DNA of 11,936 nucleotides from an uncultured Collinsella sp. GTDB lineage: Bacteria > Actinomycetota > Coriobacteriia > Coriobacteriales > Coriobacteriaceae. The position numbers were made by a program, and so were the translations under genes. Shown here piece after piece: positions 1-8,712 of this stretch (its first letter is position 1; the number at the start of each line of letters is the position of its first letter). The stretch lies in the NCBI GenBank assembly GCA_902478865.1, contig CABSNA010000022.1, positions 1 through 11,936 of the forward strand, in the 5' to 3' direction. The notes beneath the pieces are model-generated. The model was not told the origin of the DNA. It was given only the letters and a program-made list of their open reading frames with translations, and made no database searches.

Positions 1-45
1 CTAGAGTTCTTGTTGCACACGACGACCAAGATTGGAGCGGTCTTT

Positions 46-1293
46 ATGGAAAACACCACCACGAGCCCCGATGTCCTCGAGCGCTTTTTGCGCTACGTCC
101 AGATCAACACGCAGTCCGAGGATGCAAACTGCGACCAGGTACCCTCGAGCGCCGTTCAGTTTGACCTTGCCAACGTGCTGGCTGAAGAGCTGCGCGAGCT
201 TGGTGCGGAAGATGCCTACGTGACCGAGCACGCCTATGTCTGCGCGCATATCCCCGCAAGTGCGGGCGCTGAGGACAAGCCCGCCCTGGGCCTGATCGCC
301 CATCTCGACACCACCGAAGTTGCACCGGGCGCCGGCGTGAAGCCGCATATCGTACACTACGAAGGCGGCGACCTGGTCTGCGGCACGGTTGACGGTAAGC
401 CCGTTGCCATGAGTACCGCCAAGCTTCCCGCCCTGAATGACCTCGCGGGTGAGGACCTGGTCTGCAGCGATGGCACCACGCTGCTGGGCGCGGACGACAA
501 GGCAGGCGTCGCCGAGATCATGTCGCTTGTCGCGCGTATCGCTCAGGACCCTTCTCTGCCCCATCCCACACTCGGCATTTGCTTCTGCCCTGACGAGGAG
601 ATCGGCCACGGAGCCGAGCTGTTGGATATCGATGCCTTTGGCTGCAAGTACGCCTACACGGTCGACGGCGGCCCCATCGGCGAGCTGGAGTGGGAGTGCT
701 TTAACGCCGCCGAGGCGACCGTCCGCTTTGAGGGCCAGTCCATCCACCCGGGCGACGCCAAGGGCCGTATGGTCAACGCAGGCAATCTGTTCTGCGACTT
801 CAACGCGTTGCTCCCCTACGCGCAGCGCCCGGAGTATACGGAAGGCTACGAGGGCTTTTATCACCTTGAGGGTGTATCTGCGACCGTCGATCACGCCACA
901 GCGCGCTATATCGTCCGCGACCATGACGCCGCCAAGTTCCAGCAGAAACTCGACCATATTGATGCCGCCGCCTCGATGCTCAACCAGTGTCTGGGTGAGG
1001 AGCGTGTGACGGTCGAGATTAAGCAGCAGTATCGAAATATGGCCGAGATCGTTCGTGACTATCCCGAGCTTATTGATGTTGCCAAGGAAGCCTACCTTGC
1101 CTGCGGCGTTGAGCCCCAAGTGCTGCCGATTCGCGGCGGCACCGACGGCGCCCAGCTGTCGTTCCGCGGTCTGCCCTGCCCCAACCTTTCCACCGGCGGC
1201 TATTGCTACCACGGCGTCAACGAGTTCGTCCCGGTCAGCTCGCTCGTCAAGATGACCGACGTCCTGCAGGAGCTCGTCGCCCGCTTTGCATAA
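46..1293 (+). CDS. pepT: Peptidase T (tripeptide aminopeptidase, M20B family)
   Basis: Cytoplasmic di-zinc aminopeptidase that removes the N-terminal residue from tripeptides, in peptide catabolism. The product is 415 residues (E. coli PepT is about 408). The metal and catalytic residues of the family are all visible: H86 and D88 in AHLDTT, the bridging D150 in LGADDKAG, the general base E184 and ligand E185 in PDEEIG, D207 in TVDGGP, and H389 in YHGVNEF. The RGGTDGAQLSF stretch (363-373) is also typical. I chose ATG 46 because GGAG at 34-37 lies 8 bases upstream; the frame is open from a TTG at 10, but that would add 12 residues without a ribosome binding site. It is the only plus-strand gene and is followed by an intrinsic terminator. 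Its promoter lies left of the window. It is complete and very likely functional. Confidence 0.97.
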   Translation: MENTTTSPDVLERFLRYVQINTQSEDANCDQVPSSAVQFDLANVLAEELRELGAEDAYVTEHAYVCAHIPASAGAEDKPALGLIAHLDTTEVAPGAGVKPHIVHYEGGDLVCGTVDGKPVAMSTAKLPALNDLAGEDLVCSDGTTLLGADDKAGVAEIMSLVARIAQDPSLPHPTLGICFCPDEEIGHGAELLDIDAFGCKYAYTVDGGPIGELEWECFNAAEATVRFEGQSIHPGDAKGRMVNAGNLFCDFNALLPYAQRPEYTEGYEGFYHLEGVSATVDHATARYIVRDHDAAKFQQKLDHIDAAASMLNQCLGEERVTVEIKQQYRNMAEIVRDYPELIDVAKEAYLACGVEPQVLPIRGGTDGAQLSFRGLPCPNLSTGGYCYHGVNEFVPVSSLVKMTDVLQELVARFA

Positions 1294-1320
1294 GCCTGGC
1301 TGCATAAGCCCAAAAGACGA

Positions 1321-1357
1321 ATCGCCCCGTCCTCAACCGAGAACGGGGCGATTTTTT
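1321..1357 (+). terminator. Rho-independent terminator of pepT
   Basis: A perfect 10-bp GC-rich stem (ATCGCCCCGT at 1321-1330 with ACGGGGCGAT at 1343-1352) encloses a 12-base loop and runs into six T residues (1352-1357). It begins 28 bases after the pepT stop. On the minus strand only a short TTTT follows, so termination of the opposing LCP transcript here would be weak. Confidence 0.93.
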
Positions 1358-1400
1358 GCTGCAACGAGAACAGGTTGACGCACGCCAGCCTCTTAACGCA

Positions 1401-1447
1401 AGGAGTGTCCCAAACTGCCGGCACAAAAGGAACGTCCCCAAGTGCCG
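1401..1447. repeat. Two imperfect direct copies of a 20-bp motif
   Basis: AGGAGTGTCCCAAACTGCCG (1401-1420) and AGGAACGTCCCCAAGTGCCG (1428-1447) match at 16 of 20 positions with no gaps, separated by 7 bases. The core AACGTCCCCAA (1431-1441) recurs exactly at 1519-1529. A 6-bp inverted pair, CGGCAC (1419-1424) and GTGCCG (1442-1447), lies within the unit. From memory this resembles recurrent intergenic repeats of Collinsella genomes; I could not check that. Confidence 0.75.
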
Positions 1448-1475
1448 CAAAATGACGACATCCACTCTCGCTTTG

Positions 1476-1549
1476 TGGGTAGTCATTGGGGAGGTTCTTG
1501 TTTGACTAGTCGTTTAAAAACGTCCCCAATGACTACCCAACGACTAGTC
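1476..1549. repeat. Interlocked inverted repeats (17-bp and 11-bp arm pairs)
   Basis: Arm A (1476-1492) and its exact 17-bp reverse complement (1523-1539) form a long hairpin; after one mismatch the stem can continue inward with GTT (1494-1496) against AAC (1519-1521). A second pair, GACTAGTCGTT (1504-1514) and AACGACTAGTC (1539-1549), is also exact. The first member lies inside the loop of the first hairpin and the second lies just outside it, a pseudoknot-like A-B-A'-B' order. Each B arm carries the 8-bp palindrome GACTAGTC. There is no coding potential. It may be a small non-autonomous repeat or a structured RNA; its function is unknown. Confidence 0.8.
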
Positions 1550-1588
1550 CGGACCAAGGCAACGCCGATGTTTTGGCAACGACAGCGA

Positions 1589-1687
1589 AAACCCGCCAGA
1601 GCGAGCAAGGTGCCTTGAAACGAGGCGGCATTGATCTTTTGATCATGCCGCCGAAGTTGAAAGGCAGATTGCCGCTCTGGCGGGTTT
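1589..1687. repeat. 99-bp inverted-repeat element with internal hairpins
   Basis: The outer arms 1589-1603 and 1673-1687 are exact 15-bp reverse complements. Between them lies a strong hairpin: GGCGGCAT (1624-1631) pairs with ATGCCGCC (1645-1652), T1632 is bulged, and GATC (1633-1636) pairs with GATC (1641-1644) around a TTTT loop. Two weak small hairpins, near 1606-1617 and at 1663-1673, flank it, so the whole could fold as a multibranched structure. The minus strand continues into TTTT (1588-1591), so the element may also help terminate LCP transcription. An 84-codon plus-strand frame crosses it (1573-1827), but it runs into the LCP gene and looks fortuitous. Confidence 0.8.
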
Positions 1688-1699
1688 GCAGCGTCAACT

Positions 1700-1729
1700 G
1701 GTTACGCGGGCTGGTAAGCCCGCGTAACC
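1700..1729 (-). terminator. Strong hairpin directly after the LCP stop codon
   Basis: A perfect 13-bp stem (1700-1712 with 1717-1729) closes a GGTA loop and touches the LCP stop codon (1730-1732). No T tract follows on the minus strand, so it is not a textbook intrinsic terminator. It may protect the 3' end of the mRNA, or act together with the larger element at 1589-1687, which does lead into TTTT on this strand. Confidence 0.6.
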
Positions 1730-2965
1730 CTAATAATTGGCCTCGTAGCCGTTGCCGTCGCCGGTGGGCTCTTCGTAGTAGTCCGAATCGCTCGAATCGC
1801 CTGAGTCATCGGAATCGTCAGAGCTGACCGATGAAGTTGCGGTACCGTTTGCGTAGTCGTCAGACGTGTTGTTGTTCAGGTCGCCGATCGTAGAACTGGA
1901 ACCGTCGGAAAGACCCATGGTGTTGGGACCCTTGGGATCCTTGCCGGCATCGACGCGCTCCATCATTTCCTTGAGCTCGTCCTCGTAGACAAAGACGTAG
2001 CTCACACCGTCGATCATGGTGCTGTCGTCGGCGTACGAGGGCAGGTTGGCCGAGTAGATACCGTCGACATCCATACCGCGCATGGCGTTGACCGTAGCCA
2101 CGATATCCTGAACGCTCATATCGGTTACGAGCATATCGGACAGCGAATTAACCAGGCCAAAGATCTTCGTGGCATCGAAGTTATTGAGAATCTGGTTGGC
2201 AAGGGCGCCAAGCACCTGACGCTGGTGGCGCATGCGCGTGTAATCGCCGTCGGCATAGGTGTAGCGGCAGCGGGCATAGGTAAGGGCGGTGGCACCGTCC
2301 ATATGCTGCTGGCCAGCGGTAATCTTAATATCCAGGTGCTCGGGGTCGTCAACATCATCGGTTGCGTTAATGTCGATACCGCCAACCGAATCAATCAGCG
2401 CCTGCATACCGTCGAAGCTGACCTCGGCATAGTGGGAAATCTGAACACCACACAGCTCGTTGACCGCCTCGACCATGGCCTCGGCGCCGCCAACGGTATG
2501 GCAGGCGTTGATCTTCATGGTCTCGCCCTTGTACTCGACCTTGGTGTCGCGCGGAACGGAAATGAGCGTCGCCTGCTTTTGCGTGGGGTCGATGCGTGCC
2601 AGGATAATCGAGTCGGCACGATACGTATCCTCGCCCGGACGGCCGTCGGTGCCAAGAAGCAGCACGTAGAACGGATCCTTTGCCTCATCGGTGTCAACCA
2701 GAACCCGACGCAGATTGTCGGTAATGACATTAGAATCGCCGAGCTTGCCCATAATGGTGGCAAACCACAGGCCGGCAGCGGTAGTGGCACTCAGCAGCAC
2801 GCCAAGCACGACAATGAGCGCGACGTGACGAATCGTGTGGCTACGACGACGTTGACGAGCGCGCTCGGAATAGCGAGCCACGTTATCGCGACTGTAGATC
2901 TTGGCCTGCGCACCAGTTGAGGGTCTTCGGGCGGTGGTATCCGCGAGGGGCTTTTTATTAAACAT
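1730..2965 (-). CDS. LytR-CpsA-Psr (LCP) family envelope protein
   Basis: LCP proteins are membrane-anchored enzymes, acting outside the membrane, that transfer polyprenyl-phosphate-linked glycopolymers (teichoic-acid-like or capsular) to peptidoglycan. The 411-residue product has a basic cytoplasmic N-terminus (about 1-46, rich in Arg), one membrane segment (about 47-70), and an LCP domain (about 97-260). The domain shows VLLLGTDGR, YRADSIILARID, SVPRDTKV and, near its end, DYTRMRHQRQ; these hold the conserved Asp and Arg residues that bind the pyrophosphate. The last 60 residues are Ser/Asp-rich low complexity. I prefer ATG 2965 because AGG lies 6 bases upstream; a TTG two codons earlier (2971) would leave no spacing. 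It lies 12 bp behind murA, so the two are probably cotranscribed, which fits a shared role in wall building. The exact polymer cannot be told from the sequence. Confidence 0.93.
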   Translation of the reverse strand: MFNKKPLADTTARRPSTGAQAKIYSRDNVARYSERARQRRRSHTIRHVALIVVLGVLLSATTAAGLWFATIMGKLGDSNVITDNLRRVLVDTDEAKDPFYVLLLGTDGRPGEDTYRADSIILARIDPTQKQATLISVPRDTKVEYKGETMKINACHTVGGAEAMVEAVNELCGVQISHYAEVSFDGMQALIDSVGGIDINATDDVDDPEHLDIKITAGQQHMDGATALTYARCRYTYADGDYTRMRHQRQVLGALANQILNNFDATKIFGLVNSLSDMLVTDMSVQDIVATVNAMRGMDVDGIYSANLPSYADDSTMIDGVSYVFVYEDELKEMMERVDAGKDPKGPNTMGLSDGSSSTIGDLNNNTSDDYANGTATSSVSSDDSDDSGDSSDSDYYEEPTGDGNGYEANY

Positions 2966-2977
2966 AGGCAACCTGTA

Positions 2978-4261
2978 TTAGTAGATGACGGGATCGGGGA
3001 CGGTAGCATGCTCGACATGCGCGCCGAGCGCCTGCAGCTTTTCGACAAACTGCTCGTAGCCGCGCTTGATGTGATGGATGGCCGAAACCTCGGTCGTCCC
3101 GTCGGCGATCAAGCCCGCTACGACGAGGGCCGCTCCGCCACGCAGATCGGGCGAGGTAACCTGTGCACCCGAGAAGCCCTTGACGCCATGAATCATGGCG
3201 TGATGGCTCTCGATACGAATGTCGGCACCCATGCGCACCAGCTCAGAGGCAAACATAAAGCGATTCTCGAAGATGTTTTCGGTAATAACGGAACTGCCGT
3301 CGGCAAGGGCGGAGAGCACCATAATCTGCGCCTGCATGTCGGTCGGGAAACCGGGGAACGGAAGCGTCTGGATGTCGACCGGCTTGATACGCTCGGCACG
3401 GTTCACATGGACGCCATCTTCGACGCGCTCGCAGTCGATACCCATGAGCTCCATCTTCTTGAACACCATGCCCAAGTGAATGGGGCAAAAACCCGTGACG
3501 TCGACACCGCGATCGTCGGCCATCAACGCACCGGCAACGATAAAGGTACCGGCCTCGATGCGGTCGCCCACCACGCGATGGGTAACGGGATGGAGCTCTT
3601 CCACGCCTTCGATAGTCACGACGGGCGTACCGGCGCCGACAATCTTGGCGCCCATCTCGTTGAGCATGTTAGCGAGATCGACGATCTCGGGCTCGCGGGC
3701 GGCATTATCGATAACCGTGGTGCCCTGTGCGCGCACAGAGGCCATGATGAGGTTCTCGGTCGCACCGACGCTGGCGAACTCGAGCGTGACGGTGGTACCG
3801 CGCAGACCTTGGGGCGCATTAGCGTTGATGTAACCGTGGGCGGTATCGAACTCAACGCCCAGGGCCTCAAGACCAAGAATGTGCATATCGATCTTGCGAG
3901 CACCCAGGTTGCAGCCGCCCGGCATGGCAATTTTGGCGCGATGGAAGCGGCCCAGCAGGGGTCCCATGACGGCGGTGGAAGCGCGCATCTTGGCAACGAG
4001 CTCGTAGGGGGCCTCCCATGAATCGACCTGAGAGGTATCAATCTCGAGCGTGTGCTCGTCGAGAACATCGATCGTAGCGCCCATGCCTTTGAGCACCTTG
4101 CCCATCACGTGGACATCGGAAATATCGGGCACGTTCTGCAGCGTCGTCTTGCCCGGCGCCAGAAGCGTTGCCGCCATGAGTTTGAGCGCGGAGTTCTTGG
4201 CGCCCGAAACGGGCACGGAGCCTCCGATGGCGTGGCCACCCTCAACGCGGATAATATCCAA
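2978..4261 (-). CDS. murA: UDP-N-acetylglucosamine 1-carboxyvinyltransferase
   Basis: MurA transfers enolpyruvate from phosphoenolpyruvate to UDP-GlcNAc, the first committed step of cytoplasmic peptidoglycan precursor synthesis. At 427 residues it is the usual length. It shows the substrate Lys in SGAKNSAL (K22), KMRAST (R93), the active-site Cys in GGCNLGARKID (C117), the general acid-base Asp in PFPGFPTDMQ (D308), and PDLRGGAALV (R374). The Cys is the residue alkylated by fosfomycin, so sensitivity at target level is expected (inference). Translation starts at TTG: codons TTG-GAT-ATT-ATC give the expected N-terminus, and AAAGGG (4268-4273) lies 6 bases upstream. The ribosome binding site directly abuts the T tract of the terminator that closes the atp operon. 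The LCP gene follows after 12 bp. Confidence 0.97.
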   Translation of the reverse strand: MDIIRVEGGHAIGGSVPVSGAKNSALKLMAATLLAPGKTTLQNVPDISDVHVMGKVLKGMGATIDVLDEHTLEIDTSQVDSWEAPYELVAKMRASTAVMGPLLGRFHRAKIAMPGGCNLGARKIDMHILGLEALGVEFDTAHGYINANAPQGLRGTTVTLEFASVGATENLIMASVRAQGTTVIDNAAREPEIVDLANMLNEMGAKIVGAGTPVVTIEGVEELHPVTHRVVGDRIEAGTFIVAGALMADDRGVDVTGFCPIHLGMVFKKMELMGIDCERVEDGVHVNRAERIKPVDIQTLPFPGFPTDMQAQIMVLSALADGSSVITENIFENRFMFASELVRMGADIRIESHHAMIHGVKGFSGAQVTSPDLRGGAALVVAGLIADGTTEVSAIHHIKRGYEQFVEKLQALGAHVEHATVPDPVIY

Positions 4262-4274
4262 GGTCTACCCTTTC

Positions 4275-4313
4275 AAAAAGCATGCCCGGGGTGGCTGGGC
4301 CATCCCGGGCATG
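4275..4313 (-). terminator. Rho-independent terminator between atpC and murA
   Basis: A perfect 10-bp stem, CATGCCCGGG (4281-4290) with CCCGGGCATG (4304-4313), is extended inward by four more pairs, one of them a G-T wobble on the plus strand (A-C on the minus-strand RNA). On the minus strand it is followed by C and then five T (4275-4279). It closes the atp operon 37 bases after the atpC stop, and leaves only 13 bases before the murA TTG codon. Confidence 0.88.
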
Positions 4314-4349
4314 ATGTGTTCGCAAATGGTCGAACGCTAAATCGTTTGA

Positions 4350-4742
4350 CTATTGGGCAAGCTTGAGCTTACACCATGCGATTTCATTATAGAGGTAGGC
4401 GCGGCGTGCATCATCCTCCGACAAATTACCCAGCTTCTCTTCAAAACCTTGAATATCAGCTTTAAGCTTGTCGGCATCGACGGTCGCCAAATCGCAAGCG
4501 CGCTCGGCGAGAACGGTCACGACATCGTCCGCAACCTGGGCATAGCCGCCGGCCACGGCAAACGTGTGGTCGACAGTGCCCATGGCCTTATCGGAAACGC
4601 GAACGTAACCGCGGTCGATCGTGCAGATCTCGCTGGAGTGAGCAGGCAGAACGCCAAACTCGCCATCCGTGGACGGAATCGACACAAACGCAGCGTCGCC
4701 CTCATAGGCGCAGCTCACGGGGCACACGATGCGGATACGCAT
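4350..4742 (-). CDS. atpC: ATP synthase F1 subunit epsilon
   Basis: Epsilon is part of the central rotor stalk; it couples gamma to the c-ring and can inhibit ATP hydrolysis. The 130-residue product has the N-terminal beta-sandwich with STDGEFGVLPAHS (24-36) and FAVAGGYAQVADDVVTVLAE (61-80), then the two C-terminal helices (about 90-128), so the regulatory domain is present. It starts at ATG 4742, 3 bp after the atpD stop, with purine-rich sequence in the end of atpD as a likely ribosome binding site. It is the last gene of the operon. A TATAAT sequence (4386-4391) in its 3' end is discussed as a possible murA promoter. Confidence 0.97.
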   Translation of the reverse strand: MRIRIVCPVSCAYEGDAAFVSIPSTDGEFGVLPAHSSEICTIDRGYVRVSDKAMGTVDHTFAVAGGYAQVADDVVTVLAERACDLATVDADKLKADIQGFEEKLGNLSEDDARRAYLYNEIAWCKLKLAQ

Positions 4743-4745
4743 AAC

Positions 4746-6199
<1,454 letters not shown>

Positions 6200-6200
<1 letters not shown>

Positions 6201-7108
6201 TACTGTTCCTCCAATGCTGAGGCTCCGCCGACGATCTCGTTAATCTCGGTCGTGATCGAAGCCTGGCGCACGCGACTATACGTGCGGGTAAGGGTCGAGA
6301 TGATCGCGGTGGCGTTTTCCGTCGCGGAGTGCATGGCCTTGCGGCGTGCACCCTGCTCGGCAGCCGCCGAATCGATCAGGGCCTGGTAGATGACCGTCAG
6401 GATATAAGACGGCACAAGCTTGCCGAGAACATGCTCGGGAGAGGGCACGAACTCGAACGTGGACGAGATGCGCTTAGGGGCGTCGGTCTCGTTCTTACGC
6501 GGACCGTGGGCCATAGCGATCATCTCGGGGTCGAGCGGCAACAGATGCTCGACGCGAAGCTCCTGATCCACGCGGTTCTTGGCGTGGTGGTAGACAAGCT
6601 CGACACGGTCAAGCTCACCGGCACGATACGCATCGCAGATATGAGAGGAGATCATGCGGGCCTGATTGAAATCGGGCTCAGAGGAGTTGCCCTCAAAGTG
6701 CATGACAACGTTTGCGCGGTCGCGGAAATACGTGGCCGGCTTACGCCCACACGCGATGATCTCGCACTCGATGCCGTCGTTCGCCCAAGAAGCGGCGAGC
6801 TTTTCGGCCGTGCGCTCCACCGTCGTATTGAAACCGCCGGCAAGGCCGCGGTCCGAGGCAATAACGACAATCAGGCCATGCTTGACGCTCTCATGCTTCT
6901 GCAGCATGGGATCGGTGCCCGAACAGGAGGCGTCGCCGGCGACCGTCAACATGACGTCGGTCAGCGCCTCCTTATAGGGCTCGGCCTGCTTGGAGCGATC
7001 GAGGGCACGACGAATCTTGGCCGTAGAGACCATCTCCATCGTGCGCGTGATCTGCTTGGTCGTGGTAACCGAGGAGATTCGCTTCTTAATGTCGCGAAGG
7101 TTGGCCAT
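6200..7108 (-). CDS. atpG: ATP synthase F1 subunit gamma
   Basis: Gamma is the rotating coiled-coil shaft inside the alpha3beta3 hexamer. The 302-residue product has the conserved N-terminal helix (MANLRDIKKRISSVTTTKQI, 1-20, then TRTMEMVSTAKIRRA), the Rossmann-like middle with SDRGLAGGFN (85-94), and the C-terminal helix around AAEQGARRKAMHSATENA (about 249-266), ending in QASITTEINEIVGGA. Length is slightly above the family's roughly 290, with modest extra sequence in the middle (about 138-148 and 202-214). It starts at ATG 7108, 5 bp after atpA, with GGAG in the end of atpA as the ribosome binding site, and shares one base with the atpD start. Confidence 0.98.
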
Positions 7109-7113
7109 GGGGC

Positions 7114-8712
7114 TTAGTTCTCCTCTGATCCAGAAACATCCGAATGGTGCTTGGCCATGAACTGCTGCTTGAAGTCGCCGATGACGCGCAAGAGCTCAGC
7201 CTTGGTGTCATCATCGATCTTCTTGGCGCGAACCTTGTCGAGCAGCGAACCAAAGCCATTGTCCATGTACTCGATGAGCTCGGCACGGAAGGGCAGCACG
7301 TCGGCGATCTCCAGGTCATCCAGGAAGCCCTCGTTGCCAGCGAACAGCGTAACGATCTGCTCGCCAACCTCAAACGGCTTGTAACGCGGCTGCTTCAGGA
7401 GCTCGGTCATGCGAGCACCGTGGGTCAGCTGCTTCTGAGTAGCCTCGTCGAGGTCGGAGCCGAACTGCGTAAAGCCAGCGAGCTCCTGATAGGAAGCGAG
7501 GTCCAGACGGAGGTTGCCGGCGACCTGCTTCATGGCCTTGGTCTGCGCATCGCCACCGACGCGGGACACGGAGATACCCACGTCGACTGCCGGGCGCTGA
7601 CCCTGGAAGAAGAGCTCGGACTGCAGGTAGATCTGACCATCGGTAATGGAAATGACGTTGGTCGGAATGTAGGCCGAGACGTCGCCGTCCTGGGTCTCGA
7701 TGATCGGCAGTGCCGTCATGGAGCCGTAACCGTTCTTCTTGGACATCTTGACGGCACGCTCGAGCAGACGAGAGTGCAGGTAGAAGATGTCGCCAGGATA
7801 GGCCTCGCGTCCGGGCGGACGATGCAGCGTCAGCGACATCTGACGGTAGGCCACAGCCTGCTTGGACAGGTCGTCGTAGATGACGAGCACGTGGCCGCCG
7901 GGGTTGGTCTCGCTGGCGGGCTTGCCGTCCTCGCCGTTGTACATGAAGAACTCGCCAATAGCGGCACCGGCCATAGGCGCGATGTACTGCATAGGGGCGG
8001 AATCGGCAGCAGTGGCCGAAACGATGATGGTGTAGTCGAGCGCACCGTGCTGAGCGAGGGTCTCACGGATGTTGGCAACCGTGGAGGCCTTCTGGCCGAT
8101 GGCGACATAGATGCAGACCATGCCCTTGCCGCGCTGGTTGAGGATAGCGTCGATGGCGATGGCGGTCTTACCGGTCTTACGGTCGCCGATGATGAGCTCA
8201 CGCTGACCGCGGCCAATAGGCACCATGGAGTCGATAGCGAGCAGACCGGTCTGAACCGGCTCGCACACCGGGGTACGATCGATGACGCCGGGAGCCTTGA
8301 ACTCGATGGGGCGACGGTGCGTGGCGACGATGTCGCCCAGGCCGTCGATGGGCTGGCCGAGCGGATTGACGACGCGGCCGAGCATGGCACGGCTCACGGG
8401 GATATCCATAATGCGGCCAGTGGTGCGGCACTCGTCGCCTTCCTTGATGGAGTCGACGGCACCAAACAGAACGGCGCCGACCTCGTCACGGTCAAGGTTC
8501 TGGGCAAGGCCGAAGACGGTCTCACCGGTATCGGAGCTCTTGAACTCCAGAAGCTCGCCTGCCATGGCGCTCTTGAGGCCGGAGACGCGCGCGATGCCGT
8601 CGCCTACCTCGTCGACCGTTGAAACCTCATGCGTATCGACCGTCGCGGAGAGGCTCGTGAGCTGCTCCTGCAGTTTCTTGGCGATATCCTGGGCATTGAG
8701 GGTTTCGGACAT
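7114..8712 (-). CDS. atpA: ATP synthase F1 subunit alpha
   Basis: Alpha binds nucleotide at non-catalytic sites and supplies the arginine finger to beta. The 532-residue protein has a delta-binding N-terminal helix (about 1-25), the beta-barrel, Walker A GDRKTGKT (176-183), Walker B VLVIYDD (275-281), SKQAVAYRQ (283-291), HRPPGREAYPGD (297-308), and the arginine-finger segment SVSRVGGDAQTKAMK (381-395). An acidic/glycine-rich insertion of about 12 residues (261-273, EDGKPASETNPGG) lies just before Walker B, where the usual sequence is a single Lys. It starts at ATG 8712, overlapping the atpH stop as TAATG, with GGAGGTGA as a near-ideal ribosome binding site 6-9 bases upstream. Confidence 0.99.
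   Translation of the reverse strand: MSETLNAQDIAKKLQEQLTSLSATVDTHEVSTVDEVGDGIARVSGLKSAMAGELLEFKSSDTGETVFGLAQNLDRDEVGAVLFGAVDSIKEGDECRTTGRIMDIPVSRAMLGRVVNPLGQPIDGLGDIVATHRRPIEFKAPGVIDRTPVCEPVQTGLLAIDSMVPIGRGQRELIIGDRKTGKTAIAIDAILNQRGKGMVCIYVAIGQKASTVANIRETLAQHGALDYTIIVSATAADSAPMQYIAPMAGAAIGEFFMYNGEDGKPASETNPGGHVLVIYDDLSKQAVAYRQMSLTLHRPPGREAYPGDIFYLHSRLLERAVKMSKKNGYGSMTALPIIETQDGDVSAYIPTNVISITDGQIYLQSELFFQGQRPAVDVGISVSRVGGDAQTKAMKQVAGNLRLDLASYQELAGFTQFGSDLDEATQKQLTHGARMTELLKQPRYKPFEVGEQIVTLFAGNEGFLDDLEIADVLPFRAELIEYMDNGFGSLLDKVRAKKIDDDTKAELLRVIGDFKQQFMAKHHSDVSGSEEN

Noticed and set aside
1..1305. 434-codon open frame on the minus strand opposite pepT
   Set aside because: It mirrors the codon pattern of pepT, has no recognisable domain, and covers a complete enzyme with intact active-site residues.
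1401..1549. CRISPR array
   Set aside because: There are only two to three imperfect, irregularly spaced copies, with no regular spacers and no cas genes nearby.
1589..1687. tRNA gene suggested by the cloverleaf-like fold
   Set aside because: The outer stem is 15 bp, not 7. There is no anticodon arm of the right size, no T-loop consensus, and no CCA context.
1573..1827. 84-codon plus-strand open frame through the 99-bp repeat element
   Set aside because: It runs over the repeat and into the 3' end of the LCP gene, lacks a ribosome binding site, and gives an Arg/Trp-rich product with no domain.
3008..4021. 337-codon plus-strand open frame opposite murA
   Set aside because: It is a shadow frame with His/Asp-rich translation typical of antisense to this kind of coding sequence, inside an intact murA.
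7144..8622. 492-codon plus-strand open frame opposite atpA
   Set aside because: This is an antisense shadow of a GC-rich gene; the translation is low-complexity Val/Asp/Leu/Gly with no domain and no ribosome binding site.
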